Assembly: GCF_006494375.1 (NCBI RefSeq)
Contig: NZ_VHIZ01000037.1
Location: 248,001 to 312,000 of the forward strand
Direction of reading: 5' to 3'
Length of the DNA: 64,000 nt
Origin: Pantoea anthophila
GTDB taxonomy: Bacteria > Pseudomonadota > Gammaproteobacteria > Enterobacterales > Enterobacteriaceae
The notes beneath the pieces are model-generated. The model did no database searches. It saw nothing but the letters and a program-made list of their open reading frames with translations, and was not told where the DNA came from. Made by a program: the position numbers and the translations under genes. Shown here one piece after another: positions 42,402 through 51,565 of this stretch. The stretch's first letter is position 1. Each line of letters begins with the position of its first letter.

Positions 42402-42650
42402 CATTATCACGATAAAAAAGCGTCTCCGCCGGAAGATGTAATCAGGTTGTGTTATTTGTCACAAAAAAGTATTCAGCACATCTGGTTTATGTGACGAGCA
42501 AGTCGTTACCAGGATAAAGACCGGACAGATTTTTTGCGGGGCTGGTGCGACGGGAGAGAGTAATGAGAACAAAGGGCGTCATCCAGGGATAATTGTCGAA
42601 GATTACCCCGAATCCCTGTCTGACAGAGGTGTGGTGCAGTTCAGAAGCGA

Positions 42651-43049
42651 CTAGCGGAGGAGTCTGAGCCCTCTTTGCACGATATCCCGGAACGTTTCAC
42701 ATTGCATATGTTCCTGTTCCTGACAGCGGGCAACATGCTTAAGCCCCCGACTTAGCCGCTTTAACTGGCGAAGGGTGCTATCAATTTCTCTGGCTCGAAG
42801 AAGAAGAAGCTCCCGGTCGATAGCTATACAGCCTTGCTCATTCAGCATCGTGGCTATTTCATCAAGAGTAAATCCGGCAGCCTTTCCCAGCGCAATCAGC
42901 TCCAGTTTAACCAGAACATTGCTGTGGTACTGCCTTCTGAGACCGTTGCGACCCACAGCCCTGATTAGCCCTTTCTTCTCATAAAAACGTAAGGCTGAAG
43001 GTGGCACACCTGAAAGGTCTGCGACATCCCGTATATCCAGTTCTTCCAT
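42651..43049 (-). CDS. MerR-family transcriptional regulator
   Basis: The 132-residue protein starts with the MerR helix-turn-helix 'LDIRDVADLSGVPPSALRFYEKKGLI' (in part 'VPPSALRFYEKKGL'), then 'RQYHSNVLVKLELIALGKAAGFTLDEI' and a coiled-coil dimer helix. The C-terminal part has two cysteines ('RCQEQEHMQC') but no known effector motif. ATG 43049 starts directly at the DNA-binding domain; the 28-codon extension would run through the divergent promoter. It is divergent from the DUF2938 gene, with a 20-bp palindrome in between. Confidence 0.87.
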   Translation of the reverse strand: MEELDIRDVADLSGVPPSALRFYEKKGLIRAVGRNGLRRQYHSNVLVKLELIALGKAAGFTLDEIATMLNEQGCIAIDRELLLLRAREIDSTLRQLKRLSRGLKHVARCQEQEHMQCETFRDIVQRGLRLLR

Positions 43050-43054
43050 CGTTG

Positions 43055-43074
43055 ACTTAAACCTGACTTTAAGT
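43055..43074. promoter_or_regulatory. Putative MerR operator
   Basis: ACTTAAA-N6-TTTAAGT, perfect 7-bp arms, located between the divergent merR-type and DUF2938 genes. Size and symmetry fit MerR-family sites, but flanking -35/-10 boxes are not clear. Confidence 0.45.
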
Positions 43075-43122
43075 TGCACACTGCCAACCAGCTTATCATT
43101 CCAGACAGCAAGGATACCAAAT

Positions 43123-43605
43123 ATGGACAGCATGACTTTTTTTCAGACCCTTATCAGCGGTGTCGGCGCAACGGTTGTTATGGATCTCTGGTCACTCTTC
43201 CAGAAGTACATTATTAAAATTGCCCCTTTAAATTATGCGCTGGCAGGCCGCTGGATTCTGTGGATACCAAAAGGAAAGTTCCGGCATAACACGATCATCT
43301 CAACAGCTCCGGTGCAGGGAGAACGTGTCACTGGCTGGTTATTTCATTATCTGACAGGAATACTTTTTGCTTTTATACCGCTTATTCTGGATGGATCGAC
43401 CTGGTTTCATGATCCCTCATTCAGGACGGCTCTGCTGACTGGTCTGTTGACGCTATTCGCTCCCTTTATCGTGCTTCAGCCCGCGCTGGGTTTTGGCTTC
43501 GCGGCATCGCGGACGCCCCGACCCTGGCGAGCCCGACTGCTTAGCCTTCTTACGCATATAGCGTATGGATGCGGACTCTCAATCACAACCTTGCTTATTT
43601 ATTAG
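43123..43605 (+). CDS. DUF2938 integral membrane protein
   Basis: The 160-residue protein has four hydrophobic segments (about 5-25, 73-92, 105-125 and 140-160) and the DUF2938 pattern 'GVGATVVMDLWSLFQ', 'AGRWILWIPKGKF' and 'PALGFGFAASRTPRP'. It is an inner-membrane protein of unknown function. AAGGA lies 8 bases before ATG 43123. The divergent MerR gene is probably its regulator; a transport or stress-resistance role is plausible but not shown. Confidence 0.82.
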   Translation: MDSMTFFQTLISGVGATVVMDLWSLFQKYIIKIAPLNYALAGRWILWIPKGKFRHNTIISTAPVQGERVTGWLFHYLTGILFAFIPLILDGSTWFHDPSFRTALLTGLLTLFAPFIVLQPALGFGFAASRTPRPWRARLLSLLTHIAYGCGLSITTLLIY

Positions 43606-43743
43606 CGTCGGATGGAGGCTCTGCCTGAAACGCGCTGCATTTGATGTAACTGCATTCTCCTGACCGAAAACGGCGAGTGGCTCCTGAAAGTTTTCGTTAA
43701 AGTCATGACTGAGGGTGTAATGATGACAACCAGAGAGGACAGG

Positions 43744-44214
43744 ATGAACTACAGGATTTCAGGCCTGAAAGCAGAGCCGTTTACTCATCTTTATGGACAG
43801 AGCGAAAGTTATCTGAAAAAGCATAATGCAATTCGACAAACGGTAGAGTGCTATCCTGGTTATCCCGACAGAATTTCATTGTGCGACATCCCCGTCGGTG
43901 AAACCGCTTTGTTGATCAATCATATTTATCAGCCTGCAGACTCACCCTATTTTGGCACCCATGCGATCTATATCTGGGAGGGGTGCACCCGACAGGGCAT
44001 TTACCTTAACGAATTACCCGAAGTCATGCGCAACAGAACACTGTCATTACGGGCCTATGACGAAAAACATTTTTTACAACTGGCGGATATTGTGGAGGGA
44101 AAAGGGGCTGAAGATCTCATTGCGCAATTTTTTAACGATCCTCAGGTAAGCTATATCCAGATACACAATGCAAAACGCGGATGCTATTCCTGCTGCGCTG
44201 AAAGATGTGAATGA
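43744..44214 (+). CDS. DUF1203-family protein
   Basis: The 156-residue protein matches DUF1203 features: start 'MNYRISGLKAEPFTHLYG', 'YPDRISLCDIPVGETALLINH' (in part 'LCDIPVGETALLINH') and the Cys-rich end 'AKRGCYSCCAERCE'. The C-terminal cysteines suggest metal binding or redox activity; the family has no established function. Starts at 43705, 43723 and 43744 are all possible; 43744 is chosen because family members begin there, with AGGACAGG before it. Confidence 0.75.
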   Translation: MNYRISGLKAEPFTHLYGQSESYLKKHNAIRQTVECYPGYPDRISLCDIPVGETALLINHIYQPADSPYFGTHAIYIWEGCTRQGIYLNELPEVMRNRTLSLRAYDEKHFLQLADIVEGKGAEDLIAQFFNDPQVSYIQIHNAKRGCYSCCAERCE

Positions 44215-44278
44215 AGAACCAACGCTCACGTGGCGCTATCCTGAAATCTTCATCAGCATAGCCGCCATAGATTGAACG

Positions 44279-44743
44279 TTATTCCCGCTCATCTCTCAGT
44301 ACCTTAGCAAAGCACACCGCCTCTTCCCGGTTTATGTAGGGCCCATAATTTGCGATGCGGTTATATCCGCTGTTCTGATAAAAACGGACAGCCTTATGGT
44401 TCACAGCACGGGTTTCGAGCCAGATTTCCGTGTATCCCATTCCCGGAGCCGACTCTTCGAGGAAGGTCAGTAATGCCCTGCCGATCCCGGCGTCACTGCG
44501 GTCTGAATACATTCTCTTCAGTTCGGCAACCGTCTCTGTAAGCGGTCGGATAGCGCCGCAGCCGACAGCCACACCCTGATGATTTCTGGCCACCACCCAG
44601 AGCGCCCTCGCCTCATCCATAGCAGCCATTGCAAAGTGTCGCCTGCCATCATCGCCGGTTATCGCCGCGAGCTCGGCTGAAAGCGCATTTATCAGCCGTT
44701 GCGACTCCGGGGCGCAGGGATCGGCTTTTTCTACCCTAATCAT
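44279..44743 (-). CDS. GNAT-family N-acetyltransferase
   Basis: The 154-residue enzyme has the acetyl-CoA binding motif in 'LKRMYSDRSDAGIGRALLTFLEE' (in part 'SDAGIGRALLTFL', motif A), 'EIWLETRAVNHKAVRFYQNSGY' (in part 'NHKAVRFYQNSGY', motif B). It transfers an acetyl group to an amine substrate that cannot be identified. ATG 44743 has GGAGG 5 bases upstream, which decides the start against a frame open for 44 further codons. Confidence 0.85.
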   Translation of the reverse strand: MIRVEKADPCAPESQRLINALSAELAAITGDDGRRHFAMAAMDEARALWVVARNHQGVAVGCGAIRPLTETVAELKRMYSDRSDAGIGRALLTFLEESAPGMGYTEIWLETRAVNHKAVRFYQNSGYNRIANYGPYINREEAVCFAKVLRDERE

Positions 44744-45098
44744 GCCAGCCTCCGTTTTTCTTTTAACCGTCAGAATAAAACGAAACCCGGTCAGCGACAT
44801 CCCCCTGGCACTCATGGACGGGATAAATAAGACTGGACCCGTCTCACAATGCCCGGATGAGGGCTCGTCGCGCATTCACGGCTAAGCCTCTACTTCGCAT
44901 CTATAATTCAGTGATTCATCACCCTGCGCCCTTTTTAATCGTGGCAGCGAGAGGTCGCGGTTCCGCCTCACGCAGAGACTGGCGGCAAAAAACAGCTGAG
45001 TGCCCCAGCCTCTTACGGCGCAGCTCCCGCTGAGTGACGCACAGAACAGAACGGCCGGTCACAACATAAATTGACTCTTTAATGAATAAGGAAGCCTC
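44744..45098. other. Intergenic region without recognised feature
   Basis: These 355 bases between the divergent acetyltransferase and SDR genes should contain both promoters. I see no gene, RNA, strong palindrome or clear -35/-10 pair. Confidence 0.4.
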
Positions 45099-45899
45099 AT
45101 GAATCTATCTCTCAAAAATCAGGTTGCGCTGGTGACCGGTGCCAGTTCAGGCCTCGGCTATGCCTGTGCAGAAGCCCTCGCAAGGGAAGAGGCCGCTGTG
45201 GTCATTAACTATCACAGTCAGGCCGAGCCTGCCGAAGAGCTGGCAGAAAAAATCCGGGCCGGTGGCGGTCGTGCCATCGCAGTGAAAGGTGATGTGTCGA
45301 AAGAGGCAGATGTCGATAATCTCTTTGCGCAGACCCTTGCTGAGTTTGGCAGACTGGACATTCTGGTGGCTAACTCAGGCCTGCAGAAAGATGCCCCCTC
45401 TATCGAAATGACGCTGGAGGAGTGGAATACCGTTCTGGATGTAAACCTGACCGGGCAGTTTTTGTGTGCGCGGGCTGCGCTGCGCCAGTTCCGCGATCAG
45501 GGACACAGTCCGGAAATCAGCAGAGCGGCAGGGAAGATTATTCATATGAGTTCTGTTCATCAGCTCATTCCCTGGGCCGGACACGTTAACTATGCCGCCT
45601 CCAAAGGCGGCGTAGACCTGCTGATGAAAACGCTGGCGCAGGAGGTGGGTGAGGCGCGTATCCGCGTTAACTCGGTTGCGCCTGGCGCTATCGCGACCGC
45701 CATCAATGAGGAGACCACCCAGGGTGAGGCGGGCAAAGCATTGTTAAAACTGATCCCCTATGGCCGCATCGGTGCGGCTGAAGATGTGGCGAATGCGGTA
45801 GTCTGGCTTGCCAGCGATCTTTCCGATTACGTTCATGGCACGACGCTCTTTATAGATGGCGGCATGAGTCTTTATCCCGGATTCCGCGACAACGGCTGA
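45099..45899 (+). CDS. Short-chain dehydrogenase/reductase, glucose 1-dehydrogenase-like
   Basis: The 266-residue enzyme has the classical SDR motifs: 'VTGASSGLGYACAEAL' for the cofactor, 'VANSGLQ' in place of NAG, catalytic Ser in 'IHMSSVHQLIP', the Y-x-x-x-K pair in 'NYAASKGGV' and 'RVNSVAPGAI'. Overall similarity is to bacterial glucose 1-dehydrogenases, but SDR substrates are hard to infer. It is a single gene, followed by a hairpin terminator candidate. Confidence 0.87.
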   Translation: MNLSLKNQVALVTGASSGLGYACAEALAREEAAVVINYHSQAEPAEELAEKIRAGGGRAIAVKGDVSKEADVDNLFAQTLAEFGRLDILVANSGLQKDAPSIEMTLEEWNTVLDVNLTGQFLCARAALRQFRDQGHSPEISRAAGKIIHMSSVHQLIPWAGHVNYAASKGGVDLLMKTLAQEVGEARIRVNSVAPGAIATAINEETTQGEAGKALLKLIPYGRIGAAEDVANAVVWLASDLSDYVHGTTLFIDGGMSLYPGFRDNG

Positions 45900-45962
45900 T
45901 TCCTCTGCCTCGCGCAGAGGATCAGGGCGGCAGGTTTTAACCGCCACCCTGGCAGTGACCGG

Positions 45963-45993
45963 CGCCCGAAGCAGTGCGTTCTTCGGGCGTTTG
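45963..45993 (+). terminator. Probable terminator after the SDR gene
   Basis: CGCCCGAAG and CTTCGGGCG pair perfectly around nine bases, followed by TTTGTCT. Confidence 0.6.
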
Positions 45994-46083
45994 TCTCTGC
46001 GGTGGCTGCCGCTCAGCAGATGATCCGCCCACCGCGCCATGCGACAATCACGCCTTACACGATTTTGTTCTGAGGTTTCCGAC

Positions 46084-46569
46084 ATGACGTCCTTTTATCA
46101 ATTCACGGCCCCGCTTCTGAACGGTCAGACGGCCTCCATGGCAGACTACGCAGGCAGGACGGTGCTGGTAGTCAACACCGCCAGCCGCTGTGGGTTCACA
46201 CCGCAGTATGCTGGCCTGGAAACCCTTTATCGCAAATACGCCGATCAGGGACTGGTGATACTGGGTTTCCCCTGCAATCAGTTCGGCAGGCAGGAGCCCG
46301 GCAGTGCTGACGATATCGCACAGACATGCCATATCAACTACGGCGTAAGTTTCCCGATGTTCGGCAAAGTGGAGGTCAACGGGGCCGCGGCACACCCGCT
46401 GTTTCGTTACCTGAAAGAGGCGTTACCCGGCATTCCGGGTGGCCGAATCAAGTGGAACTTCACGAAATTCCTGATTGGACACGACGGCACACCGCTAAAG
46501 CGATTTGCCCCCATCACCGCCCCGGAGAAGATGGAGTCGGCCATTGTCGCTGCGCTGCCAGCGCGATGA
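46084..46569 (+). CDS. Glutathione peroxidase, cysteine type
   Basis: The 161-residue enzyme reduces hydroperoxides. The active-site cysteine is in 'VVNTASRCGFTPQYAGLE' (in part 'NTASRCGFTPQY'), the conserved Gln in 'FPCNQFGRQEPG', and the Trp-Asn pair in 'IKWNFTKFLI'. It resembles E. coli BtuE, which lacks selenocysteine and usually depends on thioredoxin or glutathione. It is cytoplasmic or periplasm-associated without a clear signal peptide. ATG 46084 is chosen, with GAGG 8 bases upstream. Confidence 0.92.
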   Translation: MTSFYQFTAPLLNGQTASMADYAGRTVLVVNTASRCGFTPQYAGLETLYRKYADQGLVILGFPCNQFGRQEPGSADDIAQTCHINYGVSFPMFGKVEVNGAAAHPLFRYLKEALPGIPGGRIKWNFTKFLIGHDGTPLKRFAPITAPEKMESAIVAALPAR

Positions 46570-46641
46570 GCGCGCCTTCTGAAAATTGAAGCCTGCCGAC
46601 AGGCTTCTGCCCTGTTCTGAAGCGCAGCGATATCAGGCGCG

Positions 46642-47511
46642 CTACTGTCTGATAATGGTCTGAATAATCCACTCACGGAATATTTGCATCGACGGCGTCA
46701 TTTTCCGGGCTCTTTGCCAGGTCAGCCAGTATCCGTCATTGCCGGAATAAATATCAAAAGGCCTGACGAGCAGCCCGCCTTTTATTTCGGGTTCAAACAT
46801 AATTTCCGGTGCCAGCGCAACGCCCCCGGTAATCAATACGGCATCAATAATCAGACGCGATGAATCCAGAACAGGCCCGTTAATTCTGAAGGGGGGAATG
46901 CCCGCCGCAGCAAACCAGTTTTCCCACTCTTCATGACGATAAGAGCGCAATAAATTTTCGCCCGTAATATCCTCAGGCCGGTTAAGTCTTTTCGCCGTAT
47001 CTGGCCGGCATAATAGCGTCAGCGGAGCGTCAAACAGCAGTTGATTATGTGATGCCGACCAGTTGCCAGAACCATATCTTATAGCAAAATCGACACCTTC
47101 ACCGGCGATGCTCACCACATTGTTATTGGTCTGAATACTCAGTTCGATTGCGGGATGGCGTTGCCGGAAATCGTCAATTTTCGGCAGAAGCCAGCCCAGT
47201 GCAAAGGTGCCGACACAGGAGAGCGTGAGCGCCTCCCTGACTTCTCCCCCTTCAAACTGACGATAGGCTTTCTCAATCCGATGAAAGGCATCAGAAATCT
47301 CAGAAAAGAGCAGTCGCGCCTCATCGGTCATTTCAAGACCACGCGAAAGCCTTCTGAATAATGTGATCCCTAACCTCTCTTCAAGCAGCCTGACCTGCTG
47401 GCTGACCGCCGCCTGCGAAACGAACAGTTCCATGCCTGCCCGGGTAAAGTTGAGGTGGCGGGCAGAGGCTTCAAATGCACGCAGAGCGTTAAGCGGAATA
47501 TCCCCTTTCAC
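46642..47511 (-). CDS. LysR-family regulator of the beta-lactamase, AmpR-like
   Basis: The 289-residue protein opens with an AmpR-type helix-turn-helix ('LNALRAFEASARHLNFTRAGMEL', in part 'ALRAFEASARHLNFTRA', then 'VSQAAVSQQVRLLEERLG'). The effector domain has 'GEGVDFAIRYGSGNW', which is typical of AmpR and its relatives (NmcR, regulators of chromosomal class A enzymes). AmpR senses peptidoglycan fragments and switches the divergent bla gene from repressed to active. It lies 160 bases from the bla start, the standard ampR-bla arrangement. Confidence 0.88.
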   Translation of the reverse strand: MKGDIPLNALRAFEASARHLNFTRAGMELFVSQAAVSQQVRLLEERLGITLFRRLSRGLEMTDEARLLFSEISDAFHRIEKAYRQFEGGEVREALTLSCVGTFALGWLLPKIDDFRQRHPAIELSIQTNNNVVSIAGEGVDFAIRYGSGNWSASHNQLLFDAPLTLLCRPDTAKRLNRPEDITGENLLRSYRHEEWENWFAAAGIPPFRINGPVLDSSRLIIDAVLITGGVALAPEIMFEPEIKGGLLVRPFDIYSGNDGYWLTWQRARKMTPSMQIFREWIIQTIIRQ

Positions 47512-47671
47512 TATAGCCCCCAGAAAAAGTTATGACTGGCATCAATTTATACCGTTTTGACTCGCCGGAAAACTGATTTATTTTGGAGCCCGTAATTAAG
47601 GGGAACGATATTCAGTCACGGCCTTGTGACAATTCAGATTTAATTAACTTTTGTATAGGGAACGTTTAATA

Positions 47672-48568
47672 ATGAATAAATTTAAAAACCGCCTGGCCGG
47701 AATAGTGTTATTCGCCGCAGCAGGATGTTCAGCGTCAGCACATGCGGCTTTCGATCAGCAATCCCTGAACAATCAGTTTGAGAAACTTGAACGTCAATCC
47801 GGAGGCCGGCTCGGCCTGGCCGTCATTGATACGTCTGATAGCACGCAATATTCCTGGCGCGGCAACGAAAGATTTCCACTGTGCAGTACCAGTAAGGTGA
47901 TGGCCGTTGCTGCGATATTAAAAAAGAGCGAAGGGTTAAAAAAAAATAAAAATGCTGATACTTTACTTAATAAGAAAATTCATATAAGTCAGCGCGATAT
48001 GGTGAATTACAATCCTGTCACCATGAAGCATATCGGTTCGGCAATGAGCCTCGCGGAGCTGAGCGCGGCGGCCCTGCAATACAGCGATAACGCGGCGATG
48101 AACAAGCTGCTGGCGTATCTGGGCGGCCCGCAGCATGCCACGCAGTTTGCGCGAACCCTTGGTGATACGACGTTCCGGCTGGACAGAAACGAGCCAGGCC
48201 TCAACACCGCGATTCCGGGTGATCCTCGCGATACCACTACCCCTTCAGCGATGGCAGCGAGTCTTAACAAACTTATTTTAGGTTCTGCGCTTAAAGACGA
48301 TCAGAAAGCCACACTGACAGCCTGGATGAAGGGCAATACCACGGGGGCAGCCAGTATTAAAGCGGGCCTTCCGGCAGACTGGATAGTGGCCGATAAAACC
48401 GGCAGTGGCGACTACGGCACCACCAATGACATCGCTGTTATCTGGCCGAAAAATCATGCCCCCATCGTCCTGACCACCTACTTTACGCAGCACGATAAAA
48501 GCGCCGCCGCGCGTAAAGATGTGCTCGCCAGCGCAGCCAGAGTGATTGCGGACGCTGTCCAGCAATAA
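47672..48568 (+). CDS. Class A extended-spectrum-type beta-lactamase
   Basis: The 298-residue enzyme hydrolyses beta-lactams in the periplasm. It has a signal peptide ending near 'AHAAFDQ', the catalytic 'CSTSKVM' (Ser70-x-x-Lys73), 'YSDNAAM' (SDN130), 'RNEPGLN' (Glu166 loop) and '[12 protein letters not shown]' (KTG234). The last block is the one found in the CTX-M/KLU/RAHN/SFO lineage of environmental Enterobacterales, so cefotaxime-type activity is plausible but not proven. A divergent AmpR-like regulator suggests inducibility. No insertion sequence or cassette borders are visible, so it looks native to this replicon. Confidence 0.93.
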   Translation: MNKFKNRLAGIVLFAAAGCSASAHAAFDQQSLNNQFEKLERQSGGRLGLAVIDTSDSTQYSWRGNERFPLCSTSKVMAVAAILKKSEGLKKNKNADTLLNKKIHISQRDMVNYNPVTMKHIGSAMSLAELSAAALQYSDNAAMNKLLAYLGGPQHATQFARTLGDTTFRLDRNEPGLNTAIPGDPRDTTTPSAMAASLNKLILGSALKDDQKATLTAWMKGNTTGAASIKAGLPADWIVADKTGSGDYGTTNDIAVIWPKNHAPIVLTTYFTQHDKSAAARKDVLASAARVIADAVQQ

Positions 48569-48600
48569 AGACGGACAGGTTCAGAGCTGTTCTGTGAGCA

Positions 48601-48626
48601 AAACCGGCCCTGGCCGGCCGGTTTAC
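48601..48626 (+). terminator. Hairpin between convergent bla and SDR genes
   Basis: AAACCGGCC pairs with GGCCGGTTT around six bases. It can act on both strands; the T-run is short. Confidence 0.5.
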
Positions 48627-48645
48627 CGGTTTCAGCACAGGGCCG

Positions 48646-49374
48646 TCAGGCCGTCATGCCACCATCAATCACCAGTTCGCTGCCGCAAATGTAACGGCTT
48701 TCGTCCGAGACCAGGAACAGGGCCGCTGCAGCCACTTCATCCGGATCGCCCAGCCGCCCTGCCGGTATTCGCGCGCTCAGTGCCTGCCTTAGCTCATCGC
48801 TGGCCTGGTCGAACATCGGCGTATCCGTCGGGCCCGGACTGAGTGTGTTGACCCTGATACCGCGCGGTGCCAGCTCGCTGTTCCAGGTGCGGGCATAAGC
48901 GCGCACGGCGGCCTTACTGGCAGAATAGGTTCCATAACCCGGATTGGCGATTCCCCCCGCGATGGAACCGATCAGCAGAATGGCCCCTCCCTCCTCCATG
49001 AGCCTGACAGCATGCTGTACCGTCAGCACCATGGCACGCACGTTCAGGCCAAAAATAAGGTCAATATGCTCTGCTGAGGTCTCATCCAGGTTTGCCGGTA
49101 CAGCCACACCTGAAGCATTAACCAGGATATCGAGGCGACCGGCTCTGGCCTGAATCGTCCCGAACAAACGTACGAGATCGCTGGCATCCGTCAGGTCACC
49201 CGCTATCGCTTCAGCCTGACCGCCGGTTAGCGTAACCGCCTCTGCCAGCTGAGCTTCGCGTCGGGCGGTAATAAAAACCCGTGCGCCTTCCTGCACAAAA
49301 CGGCGAGCGATGGCAAGACCGATACCACTGCTGCCACCGGTCACCAGAACCACTTTTCCACTCAGTTTCATCAT
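48646..49374 (-). CDS. Short-chain dehydrogenase/reductase controlled by HxlR regulator
   Basis: The 242-residue SDR enzyme has 'VLVTGGSSGIGLAIARRF' for the cofactor, 'LVNASGVAVP' in place of NNAG, catalytic Ser in 'LLIGSIAGG', 'YGTYSASKAAVRAYA' with the Tyr and Lys, and 'RVNTLSPGPTDTPMF'. Basic residues after the glycine loop ('ITARREAQ') suggest NADP(H). ATG 49374 is preferred, with GGAG 5 bases upstream. It is divergent from an HxlR gene, a frequent pairing in which the regulator represses the SDR until an electrophile or quinone appears. Confidence 0.87.
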   Translation of the reverse strand: MMKLSGKVVLVTGGSSGIGLAIARRFVQEGARVFITARREAQLAEAVTLTGGQAEAIAGDLTDASDLVRLFGTIQARAGRLDILVNASGVAVPANLDETSAEHIDLIFGLNVRAMVLTVQHAVRLMEEGGAILLIGSIAGGIANPGYGTYSASKAAVRAYARTWNSELAPRGIRVNTLSPGPTDTPMFDQASDELRQALSARIPAGRLGDPDEVAAAALFLVSDESRYICGSELVIDGGMTA

Positions 49375-49403
49375 TGCCACTCCGTAAAGAGGTTGAACGA
49401 TGG

Positions 49404-49431
49404 ATGATACATTTCGTATATTTAGTGTCAA
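49404..49431 (-). promoter_or_regulatory. Promoter of the HxlR-linked SDR gene
   Basis: Minus strand TTGACA (49431-49426), 16-base spacer and TATCAT (49409-49404). ATAC-N5-GTAT (49408-49420) in the spacer is a possible part of an HxlR site. Confidence 0.6.
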
Positions 49432-49472
49432 TTACGCACCTGATGTACACCAGATATCCTTGAGGAAACCGC

Positions 49473-49853
49473 ATGGCCACCGATATCACCGCTCTGCTGG
49501 CAGAGATCAACAGTACCCGCCCGATCCTGGAACAGGTTGCCAACAAATGGTCGGTGTTAATCCTGACCGTGTTGTGCTCACAGCCGTCGCGATTTAATGC
49601 CATTAAGCGCAGGCTCGATCCCATTACCCACAAATCACTGACTGAGGCATTACGCCGTCTGGAGCGAAACGGACTCATAAGCCGGCACGTGATCGCCTCC
49701 TCACCTGTCGCAGTGGAGTATGCGATCACGCCTCTGGGCAGAACCCTGCAGGACCCGTTTGTCGCGCTGGTCAACTGGGCGAAGCAACATGGCGAAACCA
49801 TGCAGCAGGCTCAGGAGGAGTATGATGAGCGTGAGCCGGGACAGCAGACGTGA
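49473..49853 (+). CDS. HxlR-family winged-helix regulator
   Basis: The 126-residue protein has the HxlR pattern 'ILEQVANKWSVLILTVL', 'RFNAIKRRLDPITHKSLTEALRRLERNGLI' (in part 'ITHKSLTEALRRLERNG') and 'VEYAITPLGRTL'. The conserved N-terminal cysteine that redox-sensing members (such as HypR and YodB) use is absent; the only cysteine is in 'TVLCSQ'. GAGG lies 7 bases upstream of ATG 49473. It probably regulates itself and the divergent SDR gene. Confidence 0.88.
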   Translation: MATDITALLAEINSTRPILEQVANKWSVLILTVLCSQPSRFNAIKRRLDPITHKSLTEALRRLERNGLISRHVIASSPVAVEYAITPLGRTLQDPFVALVNWAKQHGETMQQAQEEYDEREPGQQT

Positions 49854-49924
49854 TCTTCGGGTGCGGGAGACAGGAGTGAGATGGCGCTAAGCGCAGCGGC
49901 CGACAGGATTTGTACAGCCAGTGA

Positions 49925-51172
49925 TCACAGGGCTGCCTGCTCAAAAAACTGATAGGAGCCATCGCGGCGGGCTTTAGCCTGATACATCGCTTTGTCGGCG
50001 CGCTCGAACAGCATTTTCGCCGTTGCCGTTCCGAAGCGGGCCAGGCTGATGCCAATCGCTGCACCGATGCGCACGTCCATGTTATCGATGACGAAGGGGG
50101 CCTCCAGGCTGTCAATAATGCGCAGGGCGATGGCCGATGCCACCCCGCGATGACTGCACTTTGCGGCCACAATAAACTCATCGCCGCCCATCCGGGCCAC
50201 CGAGTCGCCCGGGCGCATGCAGCGCTGCAGCCGTTCACCGACCTGCTGCAGTAAGGCATCCCCTGTCGCATGGCCCATAAGATCATTCACTGCCTTGAAT
50301 CCATTGAGATCGATAAACATCACCGTGGTGAAAGCCGGGTCCTCTGTCTCCGCCAGCATTCGGCCAATCTGCTCGTTAATCCAGGCGCGATTAGGCAGCC
50401 CGGTCAGCGGGTCGCGGGTCGCCAGCTCTTCGAGATTGCGCATCCTTTCCTTGTCACGCGTGATGTCACGCGAAACCAGCACGGCACCGATATTTTTGCC
50501 TGAAGAGGGATTGCTGACGCCACAGGCTTTAGTGCCCAGCGTGAGGTAGTGGCCGTCACGATGCCGTTTACGTACTTCAACCACATCCGGCAGCATTCCG
50601 CCGCTGAAGATATGTGCCAGCGCTGCCGAGGCAGATTCGCGATCGTCAGGATGCAGGAAATCGACCACCAACTGACCAACCACCTCTTCAGGTCTCCAGC
50701 CTATCATTTCGCTGTAGGAGGGCGAGATCGAGACGTATCTGCCATTCGCATCACAATGGGCAATCAGATCGGTACTGTTCTCGATCAGCAGGCGATATTC
50801 CGCCGCCGTGCGCACCGCATCCTCCAGCGCTTTACGCTGCGCAGTCACATCCAGGATGAAGCCGTTGTACTTCTGGTGGGAGGTGCCAGGCAGACTGTCC
50901 GGCAGGCCGGAAACCACGACGCGGCGTGTTTCACCGTCCAGACAGTGGATAGGCACTTCAAAGTAGAAAGGGGTCAGATATTCCAGCGCCGCGGTCAGCT
51001 GCAGCGCGATCTTTGCATCATCGTCAGCCTGCGCCAGTTCCAGCCAGGAACTCAGCGTCACCCCCTTCAGAGCAGGCATCAGGCCAGCCGGTGTTTCCTG
51101 ACTGGCAACGCAGATACCCTGCGCGTCTGTAGACCAGACGGCAGTGAAAGAGGGTTTAATCATTAAGTTCAT
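49925..51172 (-). CDS. Diguanylate cyclase with two PAS-type sensor regions
   Basis: The 415-residue protein makes cyclic di-GMP. Residues about 1-115 form a divergent PAS-like region, about 120-245 a typical PAS/PAC unit ('LIENSTDLIAHCDANGRYVSISPSY', in part 'STDLIAHCDANGRYV', and 'GVLVSRDITRDKERM'), and 250-415 the GGDEF domain. The active-site motif 'RMGGDEF' is intact, and an RxxD inhibitory site (RPGD) lies five residues before it, so the enzyme should be active and feedback controlled. No membrane segment is seen; it is a cytoplasmic sensor. Targets may include the fimbriae and exopolysaccharide, by inference only. Confidence 0.92.
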   Translation of the reverse strand: MNLMIKPSFTAVWSTDAQGICVASQETPAGLMPALKGVTLSSWLELAQADDDAKIALQLTAALEYLTPFYFEVPIHCLDGETRRVVVSGLPDSLPGTSHQKYNGFILDVTAQRKALEDAVRTAAEYRLLIENSTDLIAHCDANGRYVSISPSYSEMIGWRPEEVVGQLVVDFLHPDDRESASAALAHIFSGGMLPDVVEVRKRHRDGHYLTLGTKACGVSNPSSGKNIGAVLVSRDITRDKERMRNLEELATRDPLTGLPNRAWINEQIGRMLAETEDPAFTTVMFIDLNGFKAVNDLMGHATGDALLQQVGERLQRCMRPGDSVARMGGDEFIVAAKCSHRGVASAIALRIIDSLEAPFVIDNMDVRIGAAIGISLARFGTATAKMLFERADKAMYQAKARRDGSYQFFEQAAL

Positions 51173-51565
51173 GGCGGCCGACTCCGATGTTGCTGACGAT
51201 ACTAAACAAGCTCAATACTCGTCGCTACAGACCTGATTATAACCGTAAATGTCCGTCTGACGCGGCAGGAGGCGACAGTCACTGGGTGAGCCTGTGGCGA
51301 AACCGGCCATCGCGCATGGCGGGCGCCCGGACCTGGCTGGCCGTTGTTTCTGAGGCCGCGATCCTTACAGGGATGTGCGCAGAACGTTTATGACAGGGTG
51401 CAGTCTCTGAGGTATCAGCTCCTGTTTATCGGCTCATCAGGCCGGAATCTTTAGCCCTGTCGCGTTAACTGCCCCACTTTCCGGCGCTTCATCTTTCCTT
51501 AAGAATACTCTTATAACATCCCTGCTCTGTTAGCTCATATTGGGCTTTTTCCGGAGCGTGACCCT
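51173..51565. other. Long intergenic region before the DUF347 gene
   Basis: About 390 bases without a recognised gene. TTATAAC near 51510 could be a -10 for the DUF347 gene, with GGAG before its ATG; no matching -35 is convincing. Confidence 0.4.
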
